Notes under the pieces: generated by a model | What the model was told of the DNA's origin: nothing | Seen by the model: the letters and a program-made list of their open reading frames with translations, nothing else | The model's database searches: none | DNA from: CAYQPF01 sp964419225 | Lineage (GTDB): Bacteria > Cloacimonadota > Cloacimonadia > Cloacimonadales > CAYQPF01 | Length of the DNA: 62,451 nt | Assembly: GCA_964419225.1 (NCBI GenBank) | Contig: CAYQPF010000011.1 | Span: 1-62,451, forward strand | Direction of reading: 5' to 3' | Part shown: positions 45,602-53,234 of the stretch, in pieces | Layout of the letters: the number at the start of each line of letters is the position of its first letter | How positions within the stretch are numbered: position 1 is the stretch's first letter | Made by a program: the position numbers and the translations under genes

Positions 45602-46243
45602 ATGAAGGCAGGAGGAGTATCGGAACTGACGCTCAGGCGCTTTCCCAGCTATTTGCACTGCTTGTCCAAACTGAAAGTATCAGGACTGGACTATACCTCT
45701 GCCAACGAATTATCCAGAAGACTCGGAGTGCATGAGACTCAGGTACGTAAGGATTTAGCGGTTACAGGCTTGCAAGGCACTCCCAAGATCGGACACAGAA
45801 TTGCCGATATGGAAAAGGCCATTCTGGATTATCTGGGCTGGAACAAATTGAGAATCGCGTTTCTGGTTGGTGTCGGGAATATGGGCACTGCCATATTAGG
45901 TTACGACTTTTATAAGGAGACTGGAATCCAGATCGTCGCAGCTTTTGACAAGTCTGAAAAGAAAGTAGGGTTATCCATCAATGATGTGAAAGTGTTTGGT
46001 ATGGAGTCATTTATGACACTATCCAAAAGAATGCATGCCCAGATCGGGATTCTGACTACCACCCATGATGCAGCTCAACTAATAGCTGATCAGATGGTGG
46101 AAAGCGGGATCAAGGCAATCTGGAATTTTACTCAACATAACCTTATTGTTCCCTCAGATATAATCGTGGAAAACGTGGATATGTACGCTGGTTTGGCTAT
46201 ATTAACACGTAAATTGGTGAACAGAGAAGAGGAGCTGAGGTGA
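45602..46243 (+). CDS. rex: Redox-sensing transcriptional repressor Rex
   Basis: A 213-residue Rex protein. The winged-helix N-domain includes RRFPSYLHCLSKL and SRRLGVHETQVRKDLAV (recognition helix, ~residues 39-56), and the Rossmann domain starts with VGVGNMGTAILGY (~residues 93-105), then the C-terminal swapped helix. Rex binds NADH or NAD+ and represses fermentative and hydrogenase genes when NADH is low. It sits directly upstream of hydCBA, 70 bases before hydC. GGAGG precedes the ATG. Confidence 0.95.
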   Translation: MKAGGVSELTLRRFPSYLHCLSKLKVSGLDYTSANELSRRLGVHETQVRKDLAVTGLQGTPKIGHRIADMEKAILDYLGWNKLRIAFLVGVGNMGTAILGYDFYKETGIQIVAAFDKSEKKVGLSINDVKVFGMESFMTLSKRMHAQIGILTTTHDAAQLIADQMVESGIKAIWNFTQHNLIVPSDIIVENVDMYAGLAILTRKLVNREEELR

Positions 46244-46266
46244 GGGCTTTTTTTTTGACCCATATA

Positions 46267-46280
46267 GATATAAAAATATC
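46267..46280 (+). promoter_or_regulatory. Possible second Rex-type operator before hydC
   Basis: GATATAAAAATATC is a perfect 5-bp palindrome around a 4-base centre, followed by GATAA; it resembles the palindrome before rex (shared GATAT/ATATC half). It lies 33 bases upstream of hydC. AT-rich context makes chance symmetry possible. Confidence 0.35.
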
Positions 46281-46312
46281 GATAATAATAATATATATTA
46301 CAGGAGGTAAGT

Positions 46313-46813
46313 ATGACTGCCACAAATGCTAATCTGCAGTCGCTTCGTAACTTTAGCGTGGTTTGTGAAATCCTCGATCGCTTCGATCGGAAACCATCCA
46401 AGCTAATCCCCATTCTTCAGGCTGTACAGGAAGAATATCATTACCTTCCCCAGGAAGTAATGACCTTCATCGCTACTGCTCTGGAGATTTCCCCCGCCAG
46501 AGTATATGGCATTGCTACATTCTACAGTCAGTTTTCATTAGAACCCAAAGGTAAGTATGTGATCAGATGCTGTGACGGGACAGCCTGTCATGTACGCGGA
46601 TCTCAGGCAATGCTGGAAGCCATTCAGGCGAGACTAGGTTTGAGTGATAAGAAGAAAACATCAGCAGATTTAATGTTCACAGTTGAGACAGTATCCTGTC
46701 TGGGAGCTTGTGGATTGGCTCCGGTTTTAATGGTCAACGAAGATGTATATGGTCAGGTAACACCTGGTAAAGCCTTACAGGTAGTTGAAGAAATCCTGGC
46801 TAAGGAGCAATAA
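46313..46813 (+). CDS. hydC: Bifurcating [FeFe] hydrogenase, NuoE-like subunit
   Basis: A 166-residue thioredoxin-fold [2Fe-2S] subunit (NuoE/HndA/HydC). The helical N-part has LIPILQAVQEEYHYLPQEV, and the four ligand cysteines lie in RCCDGTACHVRGS and VSCLGACGLAPV. In trimeric hydrogenases it assists the NuoF-like diaphorase. CAGGAGG is before the ATG. It is followed two bases later by hydB and the genes form one operon. Confidence 0.93.
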   Translation: MTATNANLQSLRNFSVVCEILDRFDRKPSKLIPILQAVQEEYHYLPQEVMTFIATALEISPARVYGIATFYSQFSLEPKGKYVIRCCDGTACHVRGSQAMLEAIQARLGLSDKKKTSADLMFTVETVSCLGACGLAPVLMVNEDVYGQVTPGKALQVVEEILAKEQ

Positions 46814-46815
46814 TT

Positions 46816-48708
46816 ATGTATGATTTAAATAAGATAAAAGAAAATTACAAGCAGGCTTTGGCAACATACAGCAAGAGAATTATTGTATGTGCCGGAACAG
46901 GGTGTATAGCTAACGGTGCTTTGAAAGTACATGCAGCTTTACAGGAAGAGATTGCAAATAGAAATTTACATGTTGATTTAGTTTTGAAAATGGAAGAGCA
47001 TAAGGATGATTTTTTATTATCCCAGAGTGGATGCCAGGGCTTTTGTCAGGTAGGCCCATTAGTAAGAATTGAGCCGGACGGAGTATTCTATGTACACGTA
47101 AAGCCGGCAGATGCAGCAGAAATAATTGCCGAAACAATAGTAAATAATGTAGTTATTGACAGATTGTTATATGCCAATCCTTCAGATGGAATGTTATGCA
47201 AAGGCACAGCAGAAATACCTTTTTATGCCAAGCAAAGCAGAACTATTCTGGCAGCCTGCGGATCAACAGATCCACATGATATCAGAGAATATATTTCCAA
47301 TGATGGTTATGCATCAGCTTTAAAAGCTCACACAACCATGGAACCTGCAGAAATTGTCCAGTTAATGAAAGATTCAGGTTTAAGAGGCAGAGGCGGCGGT
47401 GGCTTCCCAACAGGTCTCAAGTGGGAATTTGCACTCAAACAGGATAATGAAAAGAAATATATAATTTGTAATGCTGATGAAGGTGACCCAGGTGCATTCA
47501 TGGACAGAAGTGTGATGGAAGGCAATCCGCACAGTGTAATTGAAGGTATGATGATCGCAGCGAGAGCTATTGGATCAGACGAAGGTTATATCTATGTCAG
47601 AGCTGAATATCCCTTAGCAGTACAAAGAATCAAAGGTGCCATAGCTGATGCCAAAGAATATGGGATCTTAGGTGATAATGTTTTTGGTACAGGCCGAAAA
47701 TTTGAGATAATTGTTATGGAAGGTGCAGGAGCTTTTGTCTGTGGTGAAGAAACAGCTTTAATTGCTTCCCTTTCCGGCGAAAGAGGATACCCAAAACCAA
47801 AACCACCGTTCCCTGCAGTAAGTGGTCTTAACGGAAAACCCACCATTGTGAACAATGTAGAGACTTTGGCTTCTGTACCTTATGTTTTACAAGTTGGCGT
47901 TGAAAACTTCCGTTCAGTAGGAACAGAGAAATCACCGGGAACCAAGACCTTTGCACTTACCGGTCAGGTTGTAAATACCGGTTTAATAGAAGTGCCATTC
48001 GGTTCTACCTTACGTCAGATCGTGTTTGAGATTGGCGGTGGGATTCTGGATGATAACGGCAATGTTGACAACAGCAAATTCAAAGCTGTACAGATCGGTG
48101 GACCTTCAGGTGGATGTTTAACTGAAGAACATTTAGACTTACCTTTGGATTTTGATTCCTTAAGCTCAGTAGGAGCTATGGTGGGATCAGGCGGATTGGT
48201 CGTATTAAATCAATCAACCTGTATCGTTAAGATTGCCAGATTCTTCATGCAGTTTACCCAGAATGAATCCTGTGGAAAATGTGTACCATGTCGTGAAGGA
48301 ACCAGACAGATGCTCGCTTTATTAGATGACATCATCGAAGGCAATGCTACAGAAGAAACCATAAATTTACTGGAAAAGACAGCAAGAGTGGTCAAATTAG
48401 CATCCTTATGCGGTTTGGGTAAATCAGCTCCGAGCCCCGTATTATCAACTCTGCGTTATTTCCGCGAAGAGTATATGGCTCACGTAAAAAATAAAGTTTG
48501 TTTGGCAGGTCAGTGCAAAGCTTTGACTGCCATTACCATAGATCCCGAATTATGTAAAGGTTGTACCCTTTGTAAGAGAACATGTCCTGTTGGAGCTATT
48601 GAAGGTGAAGTCAAGAAAGCTCATAAGATCGATCCGATCAAATGTATCAAGTGTCAGGCATGTGTAAATGTTTGTAAATTCAAGGCTATCTCAGGAGGTT
48701 CCAAATGA
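46816..48708 (+). CDS. hydB: Bifurcating [FeFe] hydrogenase, NuoF-like NADH-binding subunit
   Basis: A 630-residue protein in four parts: an N-terminal thioredoxin-like [2Fe-2S] domain (CAGTGCIANG ~25-34, CQGFCQVGP ~74-82); the NuoF FMN/NADH domain with GRGGGGFPTGLKWEF and NADEGDPGAFMDR; an iron-sulfur motif ESCGKCVPCREGTRQM; and a C-terminal 2x[4Fe-4S] ferredoxin domain (CKGCTLCKRTCP, CIKCQACVNVC). This is the HydB layout of electron-bifurcating (NADH plus ferredoxin) hydrogenases. The stop overlaps the hydA ATG by four bases. Confidence 0.95.
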   Translation: MYDLNKIKENYKQALATYSKRIIVCAGTGCIANGALKVHAALQEEIANRNLHVDLVLKMEEHKDDFLLSQSGCQGFCQVGPLVRIEPDGVFYVHVKPADAAEIIAETIVNNVVIDRLLYANPSDGMLCKGTAEIPFYAKQSRTILAACGSTDPHDIREYISNDGYASALKAHTTMEPAEIVQLMKDSGLRGRGGGGFPTGLKWEFALKQDNEKKYIICNADEGDPGAFMDRSVMEGNPHSVIEGMMIAARAIGSDEGYIYVRAEYPLAVQRIKGAIADAKEYGILGDNVFGTGRKFEIIVMEGAGAFVCGEETALIASLSGERGYPKPKPPFPAVSGLNGKPTIVNNVETLASVPYVLQVGVENFRSVGTEKSPGTKTFALTGQVVNTGLIEVPFGSTLRQIVFEIGGGILDDNGNVDNSKFKAVQIGGPSGGCLTEEHLDLPLDFDSLSSVGAMVGSGGLVVLNQSTCIVKIARFFMQFTQNESCGKCVPCREGTRQMLALLDDIIEGNATEETINLLEKTARVVKLASLCGLGKSAPSPVLSTLRYFREEYMAHVKNKVCLAGQCKALTAITIDPELCKGCTLCKRTCPVGAIEGEVKKAHKIDPIKCIKCQACVNVCKFKAISGGSK

Positions 48709-50720
48709 GTACAGACAAATTCATCTATATAGATAACAGAAAAGTAAGAATAGAAAACGAAAAGAATTTATTAGAAGTGATCCGCAAGGCTCACATAGAT
48801 TTACCGACCTTTTGTTACCACTCAGAGCTGAGTGTTTATGGAGCCTGCCGTTTATGCCTTTGCGAAGTTGAAGGTAAAGGTTATGTGGCAACTTGTTCAG
48901 AGCCAGCTATGAATGGCATGAAAGTCAGAACCAATACAGAAGAACTCAGAGAGATTCGCAGAACAACTTTAGAGTTGTTGTTAGCCAATCATGATATGAA
49001 ATGCCCGACCTGTGACAGATCAGACAACTGCAAGCTAAGAGCATTAGCCAGCAAAATGGGAGTGGAAACAGTTCCTTACCGTCAGACCAAAGAAATCAGA
49101 GGTTTGGACAGTTCAGACTGCTTAGTCAGAGATCCAAACAAATGCGTTTTATGTGGTGACTGTGTCAGATTCTGCCACGAAGTACAGGGCATTGGTGCAT
49201 TAGAATTCACTAACCGTGGTGAAGGTGTTGTTGTAAGCCCGGCATTTGGAAAGAGTCTTGCTAAAGTTGACTGTGTGAATTGCGGTCAGTGTGCAGCAGT
49301 ATGTCCAACAGGTGCAATAGTACCTAAAACTTCTACAGATGCAGTATTCAAAGCAATTTATGATAAGAAAAAGACCGTTGTCGTTCAGGTTGCTCCGGCA
49401 GTAAGAGTAGCTTTAGGCGAAGCTTTCGGAATGAAATCCGGAGTAAATATGACCGGTAAGATGGTTGCAGCCTGGAAGATCTTGGGTTTTGAATTTGTCT
49501 TTGATACCTCATTTGCAGCAGACTTAACAGTAATTGAAGAAGCTAACGAATATTTAAAGAGAAAGAAATCAGGCGAAAAGTTACCTATCTTTACATCCTG
49601 TTGCCCGGCCTGGGTGAAGTTCGCAGAGCAGAGTTTCCCGGATTTATTAGGAAACCTTTCAACTTGCAGATCACCTCAGCAGATGTTTGGCTCTTTAGCC
49701 AAGAAAGATTTGCCTGAAAAGTTAAACATTGCTTTAGAAGATTTGGTAGTAGTTTCAGTTATGCCTTGTACAGCCAAGAAGTTCGAAGCCAAGAGACCTG
49801 AATTCAATACCGAAGGTTATCAGGACGTGGATTATGTACTGACAACTCAGGAATTAGCCAGAATGATCAAAGAAGCCGGAATCAGATTTGCTGATCTCAG
49901 TTCCGAATCCATGGATTTACCGATGGGTTTTGCTACGGGAGCAGGAGTGATTTTCGGACAGTCAGGCGGAGTAAGTGAAGCTGTGTTACGTTATGCAGTT
50001 AAATTACATACAGGCAAAGAAGCACAGGCTATTGATTTGGAAGATGTTCGCGGAAATGACAAGATTCGCAGAAAACAAATAAATTTAGACGGCATTATTA
50101 TAAATATGGCTATGGTGTATGGCTTAAGTGAAGCCAAAGCCTTAGCTAAGAGAGTTTTAGCAGGAGAAGAAGATCTGGATATCATCGAAGTTATGGCATG
50201 TCCTCAGGGTTGTATTGGCGGAGCCGGTCAGCCTATTATAGAGAACAGCACAACGAGAGAAAGCAGATCTTACGGGATCTCCGAAGTTGATAAAAACCTT
50301 CCTCTGCACAATCCCTTAGAGAATCCATATGTACTCAAACTCTATGATGGCAAATATGAAGCACCTAATTGCCACAAGGCTCATCATGATCTGCATACCC
50401 ATTATCACAGCAGAAAAAGAATCCAGGAAGATGACATTTCCTTAATACCCGGAACCAGCAAGACCCAGTTACCAGTCAGAGTATGCGTAGGCACCAGTTG
50501 TTACTTGAAAGGTTCTCAGGACTTATTAGGTAAATTGATGCATGAGATCCAGGAACAGGGTTTAGGTGAAAACATAGATCTTAAAGCTACTTTCTGTACA
50601 GAGAATTGCAGTCATGGCCCTACAGTAGTTATCGGTAATCAGGTAATACATCATGCCAATTATGAGCAGGTTTGCAAACTGATGCTCAACGAAACAGCTA
50701 AGAGATTAGGTGAGGAGTAA
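48705..50720 (+). CDS. hydA: [FeFe] hydrogenase catalytic subunit (trimeric, group A3 type)
   Basis: A 671-residue catalytic subunit: N-terminal [2Fe-2S] (CYHSELSVYGACRLCLCEV), His/Cys [4Fe-4S] (HDMKCPTCDRSDNC), two [4Fe-4S] (CVLCGDCVRFC, CVNCGQCAAVC), then the H-cluster motifs L1 TSCCPAWVKFAE, L2 MPCTAKKFEAKRPE and L3 MACPQGCIGGAGQP, a small-subunit-like segment (HKAHHDLHTHYHSR) and a C-terminal thioredoxin-like [2Fe-2S] domain (CVGTSCYLKGS, CTENCSHGP). All catalytic cysteines are present. With HydB and HydC it should produce or consume H2 coupled to NADH and ferredoxin. Maturases HydEFG are not in the window. Confidence 0.96.
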   Translation: MSTDKFIYIDNRKVRIENEKNLLEVIRKAHIDLPTFCYHSELSVYGACRLCLCEVEGKGYVATCSEPAMNGMKVRTNTEELREIRRTTLELLLANHDMKCPTCDRSDNCKLRALASKMGVETVPYRQTKEIRGLDSSDCLVRDPNKCVLCGDCVRFCHEVQGIGALEFTNRGEGVVVSPAFGKSLAKVDCVNCGQCAAVCPTGAIVPKTSTDAVFKAIYDKKKTVVVQVAPAVRVALGEAFGMKSGVNMTGKMVAAWKILGFEFVFDTSFAADLTVIEEANEYLKRKKSGEKLPIFTSCCPAWVKFAEQSFPDLLGNLSTCRSPQQMFGSLAKKDLPEKLNIALEDLVVVSVMPCTAKKFEAKRPEFNTEGYQDVDYVLTTQELARMIKEAGIRFADLSSESMDLPMGFATGAGVIFGQSGGVSEAVLRYAVKLHTGKEAQAIDLEDVRGNDKIRRKQINLDGIIINMAMVYGLSEAKALAKRVLAGEEDLDIIEVMACPQGCIGGAGQPIIENSTTRESRSYGISEVDKNLPLHNPLENPYVLKLYDGKYEAPNCHKAHHDLHTHYHSRKRIQEDDISLIPGTSKTQLPVRVCVGTSCYLKGSQDLLGKLMHEIQEQGLGENIDLKATFCTENCSHGPTVVIGNQVIHHANYEQVCKLMLNETAKRLGEE

Positions 50721-50722
50721 AA

Positions 50723-50998
50723 ATGAAGATCACCTTATGCATGGGCAGTTCATGCTTTAGTCGCCAGAACAAGCACAACTTGCAGGTTATCCAGGACTTT
50801 CTGAATGAGCATGGCTTACAGAGGGAAGTCAGACTGGAAGGTACATTATGTGTCGGCAATTGTGGAAAGGGTCCCAATGTATGCATAGATGAGATCTGGT
50901 ATAATGAAGTGACAGAGCCGATGCTGATCAATCTGCTGAAGGAGAAGGTGCTGCGGACAGTCGGCAGTGGGCAGTATGCAGTTGGCAGTGGGAAATAG
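50723..50998 (+). CDS. Small thioredoxin-like [2Fe-2S] ferredoxin
   Basis: A 91-residue protein with four candidate cluster cysteines in CMGSSCFSRQN and CVGNCGKGPNV, the NuoE/ferredoxin thioredoxin-like fold. It begins two bases after hydA and resembles hydA's own C-terminal domain, so it may be an extra electron carrier of the complex. Residues ~79-91 (TVGSGQYAVGSGK) are encoded by a five-unit CAGTNGG heptamer array (50958-50992), so the original C-terminus was probably replaced or extended by the repeat. Confidence 0.85.
   Translation: MKITLCMGSSCFSRQNKHNLQVIQDFLNEHGLQREVRLEGTLCVGNCGKGPNVCIDEIWYNEVTEPMLINLLKEKVLRTVGSGQYAVGSGK
50958..50992 (+). repeat. Heptamer array CAGTNNG x5 inside a gene 3' end
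   Basis: Units CAGTCGG, CAGTGGG, CAGTATG, CAGTTGG, CAGTGGG in tandem, within the last codons of the small ferredoxin gene. The same words recur at 51114-51141. Confidence 0.92.
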
Positions 50999-51079
50999 AT
51001 GTGAAAGTAGGGGCAGACTCCCACGTCTGCCCTGAATATAGAGTGAATCCCGATTTTGTTTAGGGTAGTCAAATACCGG

Positions 51080-51215
51080 TTGAACACCAAGGATGGAAAG
51101 GGCAATGAGTTGGCAGTGTGCAGTCGGCAGTGGGCAGTAGATAAGAGAAAACACGGACTGTCACTGACTTTCATGGACTAACACGGACATAGGATAAGGT
51201 ACCGGGCATCAGGTA
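51080..51215. repeat. Composite intergenic repeat block
   Basis: In the 334-bp spacer before the sensory hydrogenase gene. TGAACACCAAGGATGGAAAG is shared with the block at ~760 and, inverted, with ~39525-39543. Heptamers CAGTGTG, CAGTCGG, CAGTGGG, CAGTAGA (51114-51141) are followed by decamers CACGGACTGT, CACTGACTTT, CATGGACTAA, CACGGACATA (51152-51191). The order of modules is that of 762-849. Confidence 0.85.
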
Positions 51216-51278
51216 CCATAAAGAAAGATAATTTTGGGAGAGCTGGTAACTCTTCCTTCATAGAAACCCCCAAAAAAG

Positions 51279-51310
51279 ACGGGGAGGGCCCCTGAACCTT
51301 CCCCGTTTTA
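51279..51310 (+). terminator. Hairpin upstream of hydS (terminator or attenuator)
   Basis: ACGGGGA-GG and CC-TTCCCCGT form a GC-rich stem with a one-base asymmetry, followed by TTTTATCTC. It lies only 22 bases before the next start codon, so it either ends the hydCBA transcript or attenuates hydS. Confidence 0.7.
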
Positions 51311-51332
51311 TCTCTCTACATAAGAGGTAAGT

Positions 51333-53045
51333 ATGTCAAAATTATATCCCGTATATACAGAGAAGGCACAGTGCCAGGACTGTTATAAATGTGTCAGACA
51401 TTGCCCGGTGAAATCGATCAGAGTCGAGAATGGAAACGCCATAGTTAACCCGCAGGATTGTATATTGTGCGGGAATTGTGTAGCAATTTGTCCCGTTAAC
51501 GCGAAGAAGATCAGAGATGATTTACCATGGGTAAAACAGATCATTAAAGATAAACAGAAAGTAATCGTATCATTAGCTCCTTCATGGGTGACGGAATTTC
51601 CTGAACTTACTTCTCAGCAGATGTTGGTTGCTCTGAAGAAACTGGGTTTCTGGGGTGTATCTGAAACAGCTTTTGGTGCTCAGATAGTATCTTCAGCTGT
51701 AGCGGATTTGATCAGAGCCAAGACACAGCCGGTTATGATTTCGACAGCATGCCCGGTCATAGTAGAGTATATCAGAAAATATCATCCGCATTTAACAAAT
51801 ATGCTCACACCTTTACTATCACCTGCTTTAACTCATGCCAAATTTTTAAAAGCAGAGTACGGTGAAGACATTGGCATTGTCTTTATCGGACCCTGTATCG
51901 GCAAAAAACTGGAAGCAGCAGAAAATCCTGAACTAATAGACTTATCCTTAACCTTTGAGGACTTGAGGCATTGGTGGCAAGCTCTGGAAATCAATCCTAA
52001 ATATCTCACCAGTAAAGAACCGGAGCAATTTATTCCTGAAGCTGCAGCTGAAGGAGTTTTATATCCTATCGATGGTGGAATGATCGATGGTGTAAAAAAA
52101 CATGGAGAGTTTGAGAATGTTCATTTCATGTCCATATCCGGTGGTGTTCATATACAGCATGCTTTGGATGGATTGGATGAATTTGCTTCTGATGATAAAC
52201 AGGTTTTTATCGAAATCCTGGCTTGTGATGGCGGATGTATCAATGGACCAAGATCAAAAAGTCAGTCTTTTACAGCTTTAAAAAGAATTCAAATAAATGA
52301 TACACTCACAGTCAGACCTGACAACTCCTCCTGTTTGGCAGGTCTGGCTACCCGTGACTATTATGTGCAAAACGGTGTCTATGATAAAGTTTTTACACCA
52401 CAGGAGATAGATGCAGCCTTAAGAAAGATCGGGATTGTGCATCAGGTGGATGAGTTGAATTGCGGCGGGTGCGGTTATAATACCTGCCGGGAATTCGTTA
52501 ATGCTATGCTGAACGGCAAGGCAGAAGGTTCCATGTGTGTGGCTCATATGCGGAAACTGGCCATGAACAAAGCTAATGCTCTGATCAAAGCCATGCCTTC
52601 CGGAGTGGTTATCGTTAATGATCTGCTTCAGGTAATTGAATGCAATAAGAAATTCGTGGATATTCTGGGAGGTGATGCTGTTACGGTTTATGAAGTTAAT
52701 CCCGGATTAACCGGAGCTTATCTGAATAGATTAGTACCTTTTTATAAATCTTTCCAGCAGATTCTGGATTCCGAAGACAAGAGTCTGGAGAAAGAAATCC
52801 GTTATAATGATAAGATCATCAAACTTTTGGTCTTTCCCATTGAAAAGAAAAGAATTGTCGGCGGAATTATTCAGGATATAACCCAGCCGTCCGTACAACG
52901 TGAAGAGATCATCACCAAGGCAGAAAAGATCATCAAACAAAATCTCACGACAGTACAGCAGATAGCTTTCCTTCTGGGTGAGAATGCCGCAGAAAGTGAG
53001 ATCTTGCTAAATTCTATAATTGGCTCGTTTTCATTAAAAAACTAG
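51333..53045 (+). CDS. hydS: Sensory [FeFe] hydrogenase with PAS domain (HydS-type)
   Basis: A 570-residue protein: two N-terminal [4Fe-4S] clusters (CQDCYKCVRHCP, CILCGNCVAICP), an H-domain, a four-cysteine cluster motif (CGGCGYNTCREF near 383, plus a later Cys) and a C-terminal PAS domain (~425-520). In the H-domain L1 reads STACPVIVE: the proton-shuttle cysteine of TSCCP is Ala while the cluster cysteine stays; L2 is GPCIGKKLEA and L3 LACDGGCINGP. These changes match regulatory group C hydrogenases, not catalytic ones. It probably senses H2 and signals through the PP2C phosphatase encoded next. Its stop codon is the first three bases of a heptamer array. Confidence 0.88.
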   Translation: MSKLYPVYTEKAQCQDCYKCVRHCPVKSIRVENGNAIVNPQDCILCGNCVAICPVNAKKIRDDLPWVKQIIKDKQKVIVSLAPSWVTEFPELTSQQMLVALKKLGFWGVSETAFGAQIVSSAVADLIRAKTQPVMISTACPVIVEYIRKYHPHLTNMLTPLLSPALTHAKFLKAEYGEDIGIVFIGPCIGKKLEAAENPELIDLSLTFEDLRHWWQALEINPKYLTSKEPEQFIPEAAAEGVLYPIDGGMIDGVKKHGEFENVHFMSISGGVHIQHALDGLDEFASDDKQVFIEILACDGGCINGPRSKSQSFTALKRIQINDTLTVRPDNSSCLAGLATRDYYVQNGVYDKVFTPQEIDAALRKIGIVHQVDELNCGGCGYNTCREFVNAMLNGKAEGSMCVAHMRKLAMNKANALIKAMPSGVVIVNDLLQVIECNKKFVDILGGDAVTVYEVNPGLTGAYLNRLVPFYKSFQQILDSEDKSLEKEIRYNDKIIKLLVFPIEKKRIVGGIIQDITQPSVQREEIITKAEKIIKQNLTTVQQIAFLLGENAAESEILLNSIIGSFSLKN

Positions 53046-53077
53046 GTGTTAGGTGTTAGGGGTTAGGGGTTAGGAGG
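53043..53077 (+). repeat. Heptamer array TAGGTGT/TAGGGGT x5 beginning at the hydS stop
   Basis: TAGGTGT, TAGGTGT, TAGGGGT, TAGGGGT, TAGGAGG in tandem; the first TAG is the hydS stop codon. Confidence 0.93.
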
Positions 53078-53099
53078 AAAATGAACAACTCACCCCCAG

Positions 53100-53170
53100 C
53101 CCCTCTCTTGCGAAGAGAGGGGAGTGAATCGACAACCCATCCTCTTTCCTTCCCTTTGATTAAGGGAAGG
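53100..53170. repeat. Two hairpins in the hydS-phosphatase spacer
   Basis: A 10-bp stem CCCCTCTCTT/AAGAGAGGGG with GCG loop (53100-53122) and a 9-bp stem CCTTCCCTT/AAGGGAAGG with 5-base loop (53148-53170). The first is of the common dispersed CCCCTCTC...GAGAGGGG kind, also at 29266-29287. Neither has a T-run. Confidence 0.6.
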
Positions 53171-53234
53171 ATGTGCTGAATCCCTATGTTTTGGGAAGAG
53201 AGAGGTGGAGGAAATCCCTGGAAATGGAGGAAGA

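Noticed and set aside
49000..50720. hydA as a frameshifted or fused gene because of its C-terminal thioredoxin-like domain
   Set aside because: An extra C-terminal [2Fe-2S] domain is normal in catalytic subunits of trimeric hydrogenases.
588..53077. Heptamer and decamer arrays read as CRISPR arrays
   Set aside because: Units are tandem and unspaced, with no constant repeat plus unique spacer pattern, and no cas genes are present.
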